Of a stretch of 64,000 nucleotides of DNA, positions 23,736-31,332 are shown piece by piece (the stretch's first letter is position 1; each line of letters starts with the position of its first letter). Origin of the DNA: an uncultured Eubacteriales bacterium (GTDB lineage Bacteria; Bacillota; Clostridia; UBA1381; UMGS1253). The position numbers were made by a program, and so were the translations under genes. The DNA is taken from NCBI GenBank assembly GCA_902492065.1, contig CABUKE010000005.1, positions 1 through 64,000 on the forward strand, written 5' to 3'. The notes under the pieces were generated by a model. It saw only the letters and a program-made list of their open reading frames with translations, had not been told where the DNA came from and did no database searches.

Positions 23736-24587
23736 CTTTTTCACAATTTCGGTATTGCGCAAAAGCGTCTTTCGCCCGCGCCACGCAAACGCATGGCCGC
23801 CGTATTCCGTGCGGAAGTCCGTGTCGGAGCGCAGATTGTCCGGACACAGGTCGTATAATGTGGGGCGGAATTCGTTAATGTCTGTAATGGGAACTGATTG
23901 GTTGTGCGGGCATACGTCGCTGCATACGTCGCACCCCCACGCCATACCGGCGTGCTTGACAACGGCCTGTTCCTCCTCGGACAGTGTACCCTTCTTTTGC
24001 AGCAGATACGACGCGCAGCGCACCGCGTCAAAACCGTGCTCGAACGCTTGTCCTGGACACGCTTCCGCGCACCGCCCGCACCCGGCGCACCCACCTTCCA
24101 GCGGCGCGTCCGCCGCAAGCGGCAGGTCGGTTACAATTCCGCCCAAGAAGATATACGAGCCGTACACGGGATGAATCAGCAAATGGTTATGCCCGAATAT
24201 GCCGAGGCCCGCCTGATAGGCCAAATATTTGTCGCACAGCGGCGAGGTGTCGCAGAAGATATAGCGTTCAAACGCGCCGGCATCGGCTTCCACGCGCGCG
24301 CACAGCGCGGCCAGCTTTTCCTTCACGACCGTGTGATAGTCCATTCCGCGCGCGTACTTTGACACGTTGCCGGGCGTGCGGCCGCTAAAGTAGTTGAATG
24401 CGCACATGATAACGGACCTCGCACCCGGCACAAAATCAAACGGCGAAACGCGCTGCTCCGGCGGCGCGGTGAACGGCGTATCGTACAAGGAAAGAATGTC
24501 ATATAACTCGGGATAGACGCGCGCCTCGCACACGCCGATGTCTGAGATTTTCAATTCTTTGGCATATTGTTTGAGTTTTTCCTTCAC
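23730..24587 (-). CDS. queG: Epoxyqueuosine reductase-type protein (QueG family)
   Basis: Last step of queuosine synthesis in tRNA: cobalamin- and 4Fe-4S-dependent reduction of epoxyqueuosine. The 285-residue product is shorter than E. coli QueG (379) and matches the short clostridial form. It has the DUF1730 N-terminal domain (FVPGARSVIMCAFNYF, about 53-68; CDTSPLCDKYLAYQAGLG, about 111-128) and two ferredoxin-like clusters: CAGCGRCAEACP (about 164-175) and CDVCSDVCPHN (about 218-228). GTG 24587 is chosen because GGGAGG lies eight bases upstream. It is 24 bases after the XRE gene, likely an operon. Some double-cluster proteins of this size have other roles. Confidence 0.85.
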   Translation of the reverse strand: MKEKLKQYAKELKISDIGVCEARVYPELYDILSLYDTPFTAPPEQRVSPFDFVPGARSVIMCAFNYFSGRTPGNVSKYARGMDYHTVVKEKLAALCARVEADAGAFERYIFCDTSPLCDKYLAYQAGLGIFGHNHLLIHPVYGSYIFLGGIVTDLPLAADAPLEGGCAGCGRCAEACPGQAFEHGFDAVRCASYLLQKKGTLSEEEQAVVKHAGMAWGCDVCSDVCPHNQSVPITDINEFRPTLYDLCPDNLRSDTDFRTEYGGHAFAWRGRKTLLRNTEIVKKK

Positions 24588-24611
24588 GGCGCGCACCTCC
24601 CTTCTGACTTT

Positions 24612-24944
24612 TTAGAAAACAAATTTGAATAAAAACCATAACGCAAGACAAAGCGTCACCAGTATGCAGGGGATCCCCACAAGCATGGCATCAAGGACGG
24701 ATGCCTTTTGGCGTGCTTTGCCGTCTTTTTCGTGCACCGGCACGGGCTCGCGGCCCGAGAGGATATAGTCCGCGCTGACGTGATAAATTTCTGCCAGTTT
24801 TATGATGTTGTCCACGTCGGGCTTTCCCTGGCTGCTCTCCCACTTTGAGACAGCTTGTCTGGAAACTTCAAGCATTTCTGCGACCTGCTCCTGGGAGCGG
24901 CCGGACTCTTTCCGCAGCAGATACAATCTTTCTGCCATGTCCAT
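24612..24944 (-). CDS. XRE-family regulator with C-terminal membrane helix
   Basis: A 110-residue protein: an N-terminal helix-turn-helix (MAERLYLLRKESGRSQEQVA... KWESSQGKPD, about 3-45) of the HTH_3 type, a linker (about 60-82), and one strongly hydrophobic segment (about 85-108, VGIPCILVTLCLALWFLFKF). Start ATG 24944 has GAGGTG six bases upstream. Membrane-tethered XRE proteins are common in Clostridia. The leader has direct repeats (25021-25049) that could bind it. It is followed by queG and divergent from metA. Confidence 0.88.
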   Translation of the reverse strand: MDMAERLYLLRKESGRSQEQVAEMLEVSRQAVSKWESSQGKPDVDNIIKLAEIYHVSADYILSGREPVPVHEKDGKARQKASVLDAMLVGIPCILVTLCLALWFLFKFVF

Positions 24945-25020
24945 ACTCATCACCTCGATGAAAGAATACCACAACTTCCGGTTGCATGCCACCAACAATG
25001 CTTGGATTGACGGCAACGGC

Positions 25021-25049
25021 GCGTTGCAACTGCGAAACTTTGCGTTGCA
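25021..25049. repeat. Direct repeat in the XRE gene leader
   Basis: GCGTTGCA occurs at 25021-25028 and 25042-25049, 21 bases apart (two helical turns), with the half-similar TGCGAAACTTTGCG between. A possible regulator site. Confidence 0.4.
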
Positions 25050-25075
25050 TTGGCAAAACAGCGTCGTCTATAAGC

Positions 25076-25104
25076 ATTATACCCCGGATTTGTGCCGAAT
25101 GCAA
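25076..25104 (-). promoter_or_regulatory. XRE-queG promoter
   Basis: Minus strand TTGCAT (25104-25099), 17 bases, TATAAT (25081-25076). It leaves a leader of about 125 bases holding the direct repeats. Confidence 0.75.
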
Positions 25105-25111
25105 TTTTAAC

Positions 25112-25140
25112 TTGTAAAGGACGCTTGTTTTTGTTATAAT
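25112..25140 (+). promoter_or_regulatory. metA promoter
   Basis: TTGTAA (25112-25117), 17 bases, TATAAT (25135-25140). The leader is only about 35 bases, so no SAM riboswitch or T-box fits. Confidence 0.7.
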
Positions 25141-25183
25141 TATTTTCTATACAGGAATTTCTTTTTATGGATGGGGTGGTAAT

Positions 25184-26107
25184 GTGCCGATTAAGATACC
25201 GGACAAGCTCCCGGCTGTGACCCAGCTCGAGAGCGAAAACATATTCGTTATGACGGAGACTGTTGCCGCGCGGCAGGACATCCGCCCGTTGCAGCTCATG
25301 TTTGTAAACCTGATGCCGAAAAAAATTACGACGGAAACGCAGATTCTGCGCTATCTGAGTAACTCTCCCCTGCAGGTCGAGGTTGAGTTTGTGCATATGA
25401 AGTCGCATGTGTCGAAAAACACGGCGAAGGAACATCTCGTTAAGTTTTACAAGACGTTTGATGATGTAAAACACCGCAAATTTGACGGCATGATTATCAC
25501 CGGCGCGCCGGTGGAGAATTTGCCATTTGAAGAGGTGGACTACTGGGACGAGCTGTGCGAGATTATGGAGTGGTCAAAGACGCACGTTACCTCTACGTTC
25601 CACATCTGCTGGGGCGCGCAGGCGGGGCTGTATTACCACTACGGGATTAAAAAGCATCCCCTGGAGAAAAAGATGTTCGGCGTATTCGAGCACGGGGTCA
25701 ACCGCACCACGTCCAAGCTCATGCGCGGGTTTGACAGTTCGTTTTATGTGCCGCATTCGCGCCATACGACCGTATTGCGCGAGGATATCGAGAAGGTGGA
25801 CGCGCTGGAGATTCTCTCCGAGTCGGAGGAGGCGGGCGTCTACATTGTCTTTACGAAGGCGGGCAAGCAGATTTTCGTGACCGGACATTCCGAGTATGAC
25901 GCGAACACGCTCCACGAGGAGTACATGCGCGACCGGGAGAAGGGCCTTGACATCGACGTGCCGAAAAACTACTACCCCGGCGACGACCCGGCAAAGCCGC
26001 CCATGATGCGCTGGCGCTCGCATGCGAGCCTGCTCTACGCCAACTGGCTCAACTATTTTGTATATCAGATTACACCGTATAATATTGAAGAAATCAATGG
26101 AGAATAA
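25184..26107 (+). CDS. metA: Homoserine O-acetyltransferase (MetA family)
   Basis: Activates homoserine for methionine synthesis. The 307-residue product is a typical MetA: PIKIPDKLPA start, FVNLMPKKITTETQILR (about 40-56), the catalytic Cys142 in FHICWGAQAGLYYHYG, and the C-terminal RWRSHASLLYANWLNY. Residue 111 is Glu (GAPVE), where succinyl-CoA users have Gly; in B. cereus and relatives Glu111 gives acetyl-CoA specificity. The protein is thus most likely an acetyltransferase (EC 2.3.1.31) despite MetA annotation as succinyltransferase. The start is a GTG at 25184 preceded by GGGGTGG. A bidirectional terminator follows. Confidence 0.96.
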   Translation: MPIKIPDKLPAVTQLESENIFVMTETVAARQDIRPLQLMFVNLMPKKITTETQILRYLSNSPLQVEVEFVHMKSHVSKNTAKEHLVKFYKTFDDVKHRKFDGMIITGAPVENLPFEEVDYWDELCEIMEWSKTHVTSTFHICWGAQAGLYYHYGIKKHPLEKKMFGVFEHGVNRTTSKLMRGFDSSFYVPHSRHTTVLREDIEKVDALEILSESEEAGVYIVFTKAGKQIFVTGHSEYDANTLHEEYMRDREKGLDIDVPKNYYPGDDPAKPPMMRWRSHASLLYANWLNYFVYQITPYNIEEINGE

Positions 26108-26138
26108 AAACAGGCTTCCAACCGGAAGCCTGTTTTTT
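26107..26138. terminator. Bidirectional terminator between metA and the SASP gene
   Basis: AACAGGCTTCC/GGAAGCCTGTT stem, T-run on both strands. Confidence 0.9.
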
Positions 26139-26370
26139 AGCCCTTTAAGCCCTGTTCGTACGAGGCGATCATACGCTTTACCATCTCGCCGCCGATGGGG
26201 CCGCCCTCGCTGCCGTTCTGGCGCGCGCTTTGCTCGCCCTTGTAGTGGTCGTTGTTCTCCTTGCAGAACTGGAGCCGGCCAATGTTCGTCGCGCACTCCA
26301 TCTTGAACTTTTGCATGGCGTCGTAGCTCTCCGGGTGCATCAGCCTGCTTTTGCGGTAATTCTTTGACAT
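26137..26370 (-). CDS. Alpha/beta-type small acid-soluble spore protein
   Basis: DNA-binding protein of the dormant spore core that protects DNA from UV and heat and is degraded at germination. The 77-residue product has the family C-terminal block GGPIGGEMVKRMIASYE (about 56-72) and a GPR-site-like FKMECATNIG (about 22-31). Two Cys (at about 26 and 36) are unusual for this family. GGGAG precedes the ATG. It is direct evidence for sporulation. A sigma-G-like promoter is suggested upstream. Confidence 0.93.
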   Translation of the reverse strand: MSKNYRKSRLMHPESYDAMQKFKMECATNIGRLQFCKENNDHYKGEQSARQNGSEGGPIGGEMVKRMIASYEQGLKG

Positions 26371-26415
26371 GCAATCTACTCCCTTGTATGAATTTTTGTG
26401 GTTCCTGTGGCGTTA

Positions 26416-26443
26416 TTTTATGCGCCTGAAGAAAAAATCATAC
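26416..26443 (-). promoter_or_regulatory. Possible sigma-G promoter of the SASP gene
   Basis: Minus strand GTATG (26443-26439) fits the sigma-G -35 core, then 16 bases, then CATAAAA (26422-26416), which only partly fits the CATnnTA -10. Assigned mainly from the gene's forespore role. Confidence 0.35.
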
Positions 26444-26480
26444 AAGCAGTTTTTGGATGGTATGGGAACAAAAAAATTTT

Positions 26481-26496
26481 GGTATCAAATGATACC
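26481..26496. repeat. Perfect palindrome upstream of the RHH gene
   Basis: GGTATCAAATGATACC, 16 bases, flanked by A/T tracts (AAATTTT before, AAAAATTTTT after). It has the form of a dimer-binding operator. It lies 29 bases upstream of a TATAAT (26525-26530). Confidence 0.6.
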
Positions 26497-26524
26497 GAAA
26501 ACAAAAATTTTTGAGAGGATGTAT

Positions 26525-26597
26525 TATAATGTGGGGCTGTAACGGGCGGCCGCCGCGCCGCTCTAAATAAACGGAACGGCCGGAGGCCGTTCCCCAC
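26525..26597 (+). promoter_or_regulatory. TATAAT and structured leader of the RHH gene
   Basis: A perfect -10 (26525-26530) without a clear -35, followed by GC-rich inverted repeats: GGCGGCCGCC (26546-26555) and the hairpin GGAACGGCC-GGA-GGCCGTTCC (26573-26593). GTGGGG (26531-26536) could pair with CCCCAC (26592-26597). The GC islands stand out in an AT-rich gap; no T-run follows, so it is not a simple terminator. Confidence 0.4.
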
Positions 26598-26656
26598 GCA
26601 AAATTTATATTTAATAAAGAACAAAGATGACATTTAGGAAAAATGAGGAGTGGAAT

Positions 26657-26839
26657 ATGAAACGGGACATACCGCTAAAAACAAGCGTAAGTATTACGTT
26701 GGATGAAGATATTGCAGAGGAAATTAGAACATTAAGCGATTGTTCTTACCGATCCTTTTCCCAATATATCAATCTCATTTTACGCAAACACGTCGAAAAA
26801 ATAAAAAAGAACAAAAAGAACGGGACGGTATCCGGTTAG
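26657..26839 (+). CDS. Ribbon-helix-helix DNA-binding protein
   Basis: A 60-residue Arc/CopG-type protein. KTSVSITLDEDIAEEIRTLS (about 9-28) gives the N-terminal strand and first helix, and RSFSQYINLILRKHVEKI (about 34-51) the second helix. GAGGAG precedes ATG 26657; an upstream ATG in the same frame lacks a ribosome site. Such proteins act as dimeric or tetrameric repressors. No toxin gene is adjacent, so an antitoxin role is not supported. Its TAG stop overlaps the TAA stop of comF on the other strand (TTAG at 26836-26839). Confidence 0.85.
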   Translation: MKRDIPLKTSVSITLDEDIAEEIRTLSDCSYRSFSQYINLILRKHVEKIKKNKKNGTVSG

Positions 26840-27570
26840 TCTGCCCGCTCTTTTCCAAATACAAGGCGCGACCCCTTATAATTGTGGGCCGAATAGCCGA
26901 TTTCCTTATGCGCGTTGGCAACCGTGGCGGCAATGACCTTCGACGCGCCCGCGTCGGACAACGCCTGGGCACAGTTGTAGACAGTCATGCCAGTCGTATA
27001 AATATCGTCTATGAGCAGAACGGTTTTGCCGGACAGGTCGCTGGTGCAGGCAAACGCACCGAGCACGTTGTTTGCACGCGCTTCAAAATTGCGCAGAGAG
27101 CTTTGGCGTTTTGTTTCGCGCACCTTTATGAGCGCATCTTCGCCGAGCATAAGGCCGAGCCGCTCACAGACAGTGCGGGCCAGCAGCGCAGACTGGTTAA
27201 AGCCGCGTTTTATGTAACTTTTCTTAGACAGCGGGACGGGAACGACAACGTCGGCCCGCTTTGCCTCCGGGTTATTTTCCAGATATCCGGCCAAAAACAG
27301 GGCGAGTACCTTTGCGTTTTCAAATTTGGACTTGAATTTCAAATCGTGGAGCGCACGCTTGACGCCGCCTTCGTAGAAAAACGGCGCAATCAGATACGAC
27401 GCGCCGCCGAACGCGTCGAAACAGCCGTAGTTTTTCGTAAACGGCAAATGCGCCATGCAGTCCCGGCAGTACGGCTCGTCGTCGCTTGGCGAGAGCGGCC
27501 TTTTGCAAAACATGCACGCCGGCGGATACAAAATGTCTAAGATTCGGTCAAGCATTCTTTTCTTCTTCAT
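26836..27570 (-). CDS. comF: ComF-family amidophosphoribosyltransferase-like protein
   Basis: A 244-residue protein with an N-terminal zinc-finger-like pair (CMFC at about 19-22 and CRDC at about 35-38) and a type-I phosphoribosyltransferase domain with the PRPP loop VLLIDDIYTTGMT (about 186-198). ComFC is required for DNA uptake during natural transformation in several bacteria. Here no comFA or comEC is adjacent; it is the last gene after recD2, overlapping it by 23 bases, which suggests a link to processing of incoming or damaged DNA. Confidence 0.92.
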   Translation of the reverse strand: MKKKRMLDRILDILYPPACMFCKRPLSPSDDEPYCRDCMAHLPFTKNYGCFDAFGGASYLIAPFFYEGGVKRALHDLKFKSKFENAKVLALFLAGYLENNPEAKRADVVVPVPLSKKSYIKRGFNQSALLARTVCERLGLMLGEDALIKVRETKRQSSLRNFEARANNVLGAFACTSDLSGKTVLLIDDIYTTGMTVYNCAQALSDAGASKVIAATVANAHKEIGYSAHNYKGSRLVFGKERAD

Positions 27571-29773
27571 GTTCCAACTTCCACCTTATCGAAGTATAGC
27601 GTTTCGCCTCGCTGTCGGAGGCGACCATAGTGCGGATTGCCGCTTCGCTCCCGACGAGGACGACAAACTGCTTCGCACGTGTGACCGCCGTGTAGAGCAG
27701 GTTGCGCTTCATCAGCATGGGCGCGGCGCTAAAGACCGGCATGACGACCACATCAAACTCGCTCCCCTGGCTTTTATGCACCGTGACGGCGTAGGCCAGC
27801 TCCAGCTCCTCTAACATGTCGAACGTATAGTCTACGCGCTTGTCGTCATATTTGACCGTGAGCCGCTTGCCCAAAAGGTCGATTTCTTCAATAAAGCCCA
27901 TGTCGCCGTTGAACACGCCCGTGCCCGGCTCCCCGCCGTCGTCCGGCGTCCACGTGAGGTCGTAGTTGTTTTTGACCTGCATGACACGGTCGCCTTCGCG
28001 CAGGATACGTTCCCCCGCTTTGCGCTCGGTTTTGTCCGGCGACGGCGGGTTGAGGTTCTGCTGGAGCAGTTTGTTGAGGTTCCGTACCCCGGCGGGGCCT
28101 TTTTTCATGGGCGAAAGCACCTGAATTTGTTTCATCGGGTCGTAGCCGTACGCCTGCGGCAGACGCGTCCGGCAGAGCTGCGCCACCGCCGCGGCAATTG
28201 TGTCCGTGCTGCCGCGCGCCACAAAGTAAAAGTCTGACCCTTCGGCGTTGAGGATTGGTTCCTCCCCGCCGATGATGCGGTGCGCGTTCTGGACAATCAT
28301 GCTCTGTGCGGCCTGACGGAAGATTTTGCTCAGGCGCACCGTTTTGACTGCGCCGCTCGCAATCAGGTCGCCGAGCATGTTGCCCGCACCGACGGGCGGA
28401 AGCTGGTCCGCGTCGCCAACCAGAATCAGGTGCGCCGTGGGCTTGAGCGCTTTAAACAGCGCGCTTCCGAGCAGTACGTCGACCATGCTCGACTCGTCGA
28501 CGATAACGACGTCCTCCTCGAGCGGGTTCGACTCATCGCGCGCAAACAGCTTGAAATCCTCGTCTTCGGTAAATGTAATCTCCAAAAGACGGTGAATCGT
28601 CTTGGCCGGCAGACCCGTCACCTCGCTCATGCGCTTTGCCGCGCGCCCGGTCGGCGCCGTCAGCGCAATGGAAATGCTCTTTTGCTGCAAGATTTCCAAA
28701 ATCGTATTCACAATCGTCGTTTTTCCCGTTCCGGGGCCGCCCGTCAGCACCATAATGCGTGAGCTGAGCGCGTCAATGACGGCCTCACGCTGCTCGTCCG
28801 CCAGCGTGAGCGTGTGCGCCGCCTCCCATTCATCCACAAGGCGCGCAGCCTCGGGCACCGGCAAAATACCGGCCTTGTGCGCCATCTGCTCTACCTTGCG
28901 GCAGATATATCCCTCTGCGGCAAACATCTTTTCCAAAAACACGCCCTGTACGCCGTCAATCTCTTGCAGAATCGCGGCATTTTCCACACTGAGCGAGTAG
29001 ACGGCCCGCTCGGCTTCGTCCTCGCTGACGCCGAGCATCTGCGCCGCCGTGGAACGCAGCACGTCGAACGGCAAGTAGGTGTGGCCGCCGTTCTGGGCGT
29101 TATAATTCAGTACATACTTGACGCCTGCGCGCAGGCGGGACAGATTCTCCGCCCCCACACCCATGGCGTAGGCAATGCGGTCAACCATTTTGAAGCTGAC
29201 GCCGCCCACCTCGTCGACGAGAACGTACGGGTCGTCTTTGATATAGGCGACTGCGTCCTGACCGAACCGGCGGTAGACCTTCAGCGCTGTCTGCGCACCA
29301 ATGCCGTACTGCTGCAAAAACATCACCGTGCTCGATATGCTCTGCTGTTTTGCGTATGCTTCGCCGATTTCGGCGGCCTTTGCCTTGCTGATGCCGCTGA
29401 TTTGCGCAAGGCGGTGCGGTTCGCTCGCCAGCACGGTCAGCGTATCGTCGCCGAATTTGTCGACAATCTTTTTCGCCGTGGCGAGGCGGATCCCCTTCAC
29501 AATGCCGGAGCCGAGGTAGCGCAGAATCGCCGCCGACGTGGTCGGCAGCACCTTTTCATAGAGCCGGACGGAGAACTGCCGCCCATATTCCGGGTGCGTG
29601 ACCCAGCTTCCGGACAGCTTTACGCTCTCCCCTTCGGACAGATACGGCATACAGCCCGTCGCCGTGACTGGCTCGCCGTCCGCGTCGAGCGTGCAGACGG
29701 TGTACCCGTTGGCGTAATTCGTATATACAATCTCTTCGACCATGCCCTCTAAGACGGTCATCTCATGCTCCAT
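27548..29773 (-). CDS. recD2: ATP-dependent RecD2-like DNA helicase
   Basis: A 741-residue superfamily-1B 5'-3' helicase of the RecD2 (YrrC) type, not part of RecBCD. It has an N-terminal extension (about 1-90, VEEIVYTNYANGYTVCTL), helix-hairpin-helix motifs (about 95-200), Walker A GGPGTGKTTI (about 338-347), Walker B VDESSMVD, GDADQLPPVG, and motif VI VTVHKSQGSEFD near 660. ATG 29773 with AGGTG upstream overlaps the methyltransferase end by 11 bases. The frame is open far upstream, but that segment is the methyltransferase coding region. Role in replication-fork and mismatch-related repair is by family. Confidence 0.96.
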   Translation of the reverse strand: MEHEMTVLEGMVEEIVYTNYANGYTVCTLDADGEPVTATGCMPYLSEGESVKLSGSWVTHPEYGRQFSVRLYEKVLPTTSAAILRYLGSGIVKGIRLATAKKIVDKFGDDTLTVLASEPHRLAQISGISKAKAAEIGEAYAKQQSISSTVMFLQQYGIGAQTALKVYRRFGQDAVAYIKDDPYVLVDEVGGVSFKMVDRIAYAMGVGAENLSRLRAGVKYVLNYNAQNGGHTYLPFDVLRSTAAQMLGVSEDEAERAVYSLSVENAAILQEIDGVQGVFLEKMFAAEGYICRKVEQMAHKAGILPVPEAARLVDEWEAAHTLTLADEQREAVIDALSSRIMVLTGGPGTGKTTIVNTILEILQQKSISIALTAPTGRAAKRMSEVTGLPAKTIHRLLEITFTEDEDFKLFARDESNPLEEDVVIVDESSMVDVLLGSALFKALKPTAHLILVGDADQLPPVGAGNMLGDLIASGAVKTVRLSKIFRQAAQSMIVQNAHRIIGGEEPILNAEGSDFYFVARGSTDTIAAAVAQLCRTRLPQAYGYDPMKQIQVLSPMKKGPAGVRNLNKLLQQNLNPPSPDKTERKAGERILREGDRVMQVKNNYDLTWTPDDGGEPGTGVFNGDMGFIEEIDLLGKRLTVKYDDKRVDYTFDMLEELELAYAVTVHKSQGSEFDVVVMPVFSAAPMLMKRNLLYTAVTRAKQFVVLVGSEAAIRTMVASDSEAKRYTSIRWKLEHEEEKNA

Positions 29774-30518
29774 GCATTTCACCTGCCGTTCTGGCGATAT
29801 AGAGCAGCCGTTCGCTGTCAGCGCGCGGCGCGTCGAAGCTGTACGCGCGGTAAACCTGTACGCTTGTAAAGCCCGCCCGCCGCAGCGCATCCGTGACCTC
29901 CTGCTGCGCGTAGGCGCGCTGGACGTGGTGCTCGTCAAAACGGCGGTATGCCTCCCCGTCCTCCGTCACAAAAAACGTCAGATAGAAGTCGCACAGGCAC
30001 GCGTCCGCGTCGTATTCGTTTTCCCAGACGTAATACACGTGCTCGCTGTCGTAAGTGAACGTGTTGTTGCCGAGCACATGCTCTAACTTATAGGCCGCGT
30101 TCATATCAAAAATAAACGGCGCGCCCGGGTTGAGGTAATTGTTCGCCAGCGCGAACACGTGTGCGAGGTCGTCTATATCGGTGATATAGTTGAGCGAGTC
30201 GGTCATGCAGACAATGGCATCCACCGTGCCGTAGAGCTCAAAGGCGCGCATGTCCTGGCACAAATACAGAATGGAATCGTCTTTTGCGCGCGCGACATTT
30301 AGCATCTCGCACGAGGCGTCCACGCCAATCATGTCATAGCCGCGCTGCGCGAGCACACTGCACAGCGAGCCTGTCCCGCACGCGAGGTCGAGGACGAGGG
30401 AGGGCTTGTCCCCCATGTGCGCCCAGCACGACTCGATAAAATCCGCCATAGCGCCGTAGTCGATATCCTCCGCAATCAGGCTGTCGTAAAGCGCGGCAAA
30501 ATCCAGATAACAGTCCAT
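29763..30518 (-). CDS. Class I SAM-dependent methyltransferase
   Basis: The 251-residue product has the SAM-binding motif LVLDLACGTGSLCSVLA (about 41-57), the acidic residue VDAS (about 65) and MTDSLNYI (about 103-110). It resembles small-molecule or protein methyltransferases of the YqeM type. ATG 30518 is chosen because GGATGGGG lies just upstream; it starts two bases before the stop of yerC ends. Substrate unknown. It is the second gene of the yerC-recD2-comF operon. Confidence 0.88.
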   Translation of the reverse strand: MDCYLDFAALYDSLIAEDIDYGAMADFIESCWAHMGDKPSLVLDLACGTGSLCSVLAQRGYDMIGVDASCEMLNVARAKDDSILYLCQDMRAFELYGTVDAIVCMTDSLNYITDIDDLAHVFALANNYLNPGAPFIFDMNAAYKLEHVLGNNTFTYDSEHVYYVWENEYDADACLCDFYLTFFVTEDGEAYRRFDEHHVQRAYAQQEVTDALRRAGFTSVQVYRAYSFDAPRADSERLLYIARTAGEMHGA

Positions 30519-30519
30519 G

Positions 30520-30831
30520 TCATTCCCCATCCTTTGCGCCGGTTTCCTGCTCCGCGCGGTCAAGCGCAAGGCCGTACCCGCCCGTGCCGTAGTTTAAGCA
30601 GCGCGCCACGCGGCTGATTGTCGCGCTTGAAGCGCCGGTCTTTGCCACAATTGCGTTGTAGACCATATCCTGGCGCAGAAGCTGCGCCACCTCGAGCCGT
30701 TGTACCATGGCGCTCAGCTCGCTCATGGTGCACAGGTCAAGGAAAAACGCCTCGCATTCCTGCGGCGTCTTCAGCGACAGGATACACTCCATGAGCATTT
30801 TTGTATCTATTTTTTTGTGCTTTGCATTCAT
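30520..30831 (-). CDS. yerC: YerC/YecD-family TrpR-like regulator
   Basis: A 103-residue protein of the TrpR/YerC family, with the helix-turn-helix region VYNAIVAKTGASSATISRVARCLNYG (about 56-81; landmark only) and ELSAMVQRLEVAQLLR before it. B. subtilis YerC is uncharacterised in detail. Start ATG 30831 has AAAGGGTG six bases before; a GTG three codons earlier is the alternative. It heads the operon with recD2 and comF and may autoregulate it. Confidence 0.9.
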   Translation of the reverse strand: MNAKHKKIDTKMLMECILSLKTPQECEAFFLDLCTMSELSAMVQRLEVAQLLRQDMVYNAIVAKTGASSATISRVARCLNYGTGGYGLALDRAEQETGAKDGE

Positions 30832-30861
30832 GTGCTTCACCCTTTCGGATTATCTGCCTGA

Positions 30862-30890
30862 ATTATAGCACTTTAAATCGTGAAAGTAAA
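30862..30890 (-). promoter_or_regulatory. yerC operon promoter
   Basis: Minus strand TATAAT (30867-30862) with TGC before it (extended -10); a weak -35 TTTACT (30890-30885) at 17 bases. Confidence 0.6.
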
Positions 30891-30961
30891 GGGGGCGGGG
30901 CAAAATTGCAGAAAAATTGTAAATCAGGAAATAAAAAAAGAAGTTTTTTAGAAAACTCCCC

Positions 30962-30990
30962 TTGACACCGGACAAAACCTGTGATATTAT
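30962..30990 (+). promoter_or_regulatory. rpoBC promoter
   Basis: TTGACA (30962-30967), 17 bases, TATTAT (30985-30990) preceded by TGA (extended -10). Strong. Confidence 0.85.
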
Positions 30991-31332
30991 TGTAAATTGC
31001 ATTATAGTCTAAAATGAGCATAGAATGCCCATACCGCTTCCTGCTCATCTGGAAAGCATTGTACCACAACAGAATAAAAAAAGCAAGAGTTGTTTATACT
31101 ATTTTATACGCCTTGCACAAAATTTTTATTTTGTACTTATTTTATGAAATTGTGAAAGTTTTTATACACCTAAAACCGTGGAGGATTTTTCCGCCCGCAG
31201 ACGGGAGCCTTCACGGGCCGCGATTCTTTTATAAAGATGAGCTCAGGCCTCTTTCACTCCTGACAGACGATCCTACGAGGAAGAAACGGCGCGTAACATT
31301 CTGCACAAATTTTACAATGAGGTGATACGCTG
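30991..31332 (+). other. Long rpoB leader
   Basis: About 335 bases between promoter and rpoB. The first 180 are AT-rich; the last 140 are mixed, with a small hairpin CCCG-CAGA-CGGG (31194-31205) and further pairing possible with GGGCC (31215-31219). No ORF with a ribosome site and no T-run terminator is seen. It may act in transcript control of rpoBC; I can name no known RNA class. Confidence 0.5.

Noticed and set aside
25141..25183. SAM riboswitch or T-box ahead of metA
   Set aside because: The leader is only about 40 bases, too short for either.
26657..26839. Toxin-antitoxin system at the RHH gene
   Set aside because: The RHH protein has no adjacent toxin: the next gene is comF on the opposite strand and the gene before is a spore protein.
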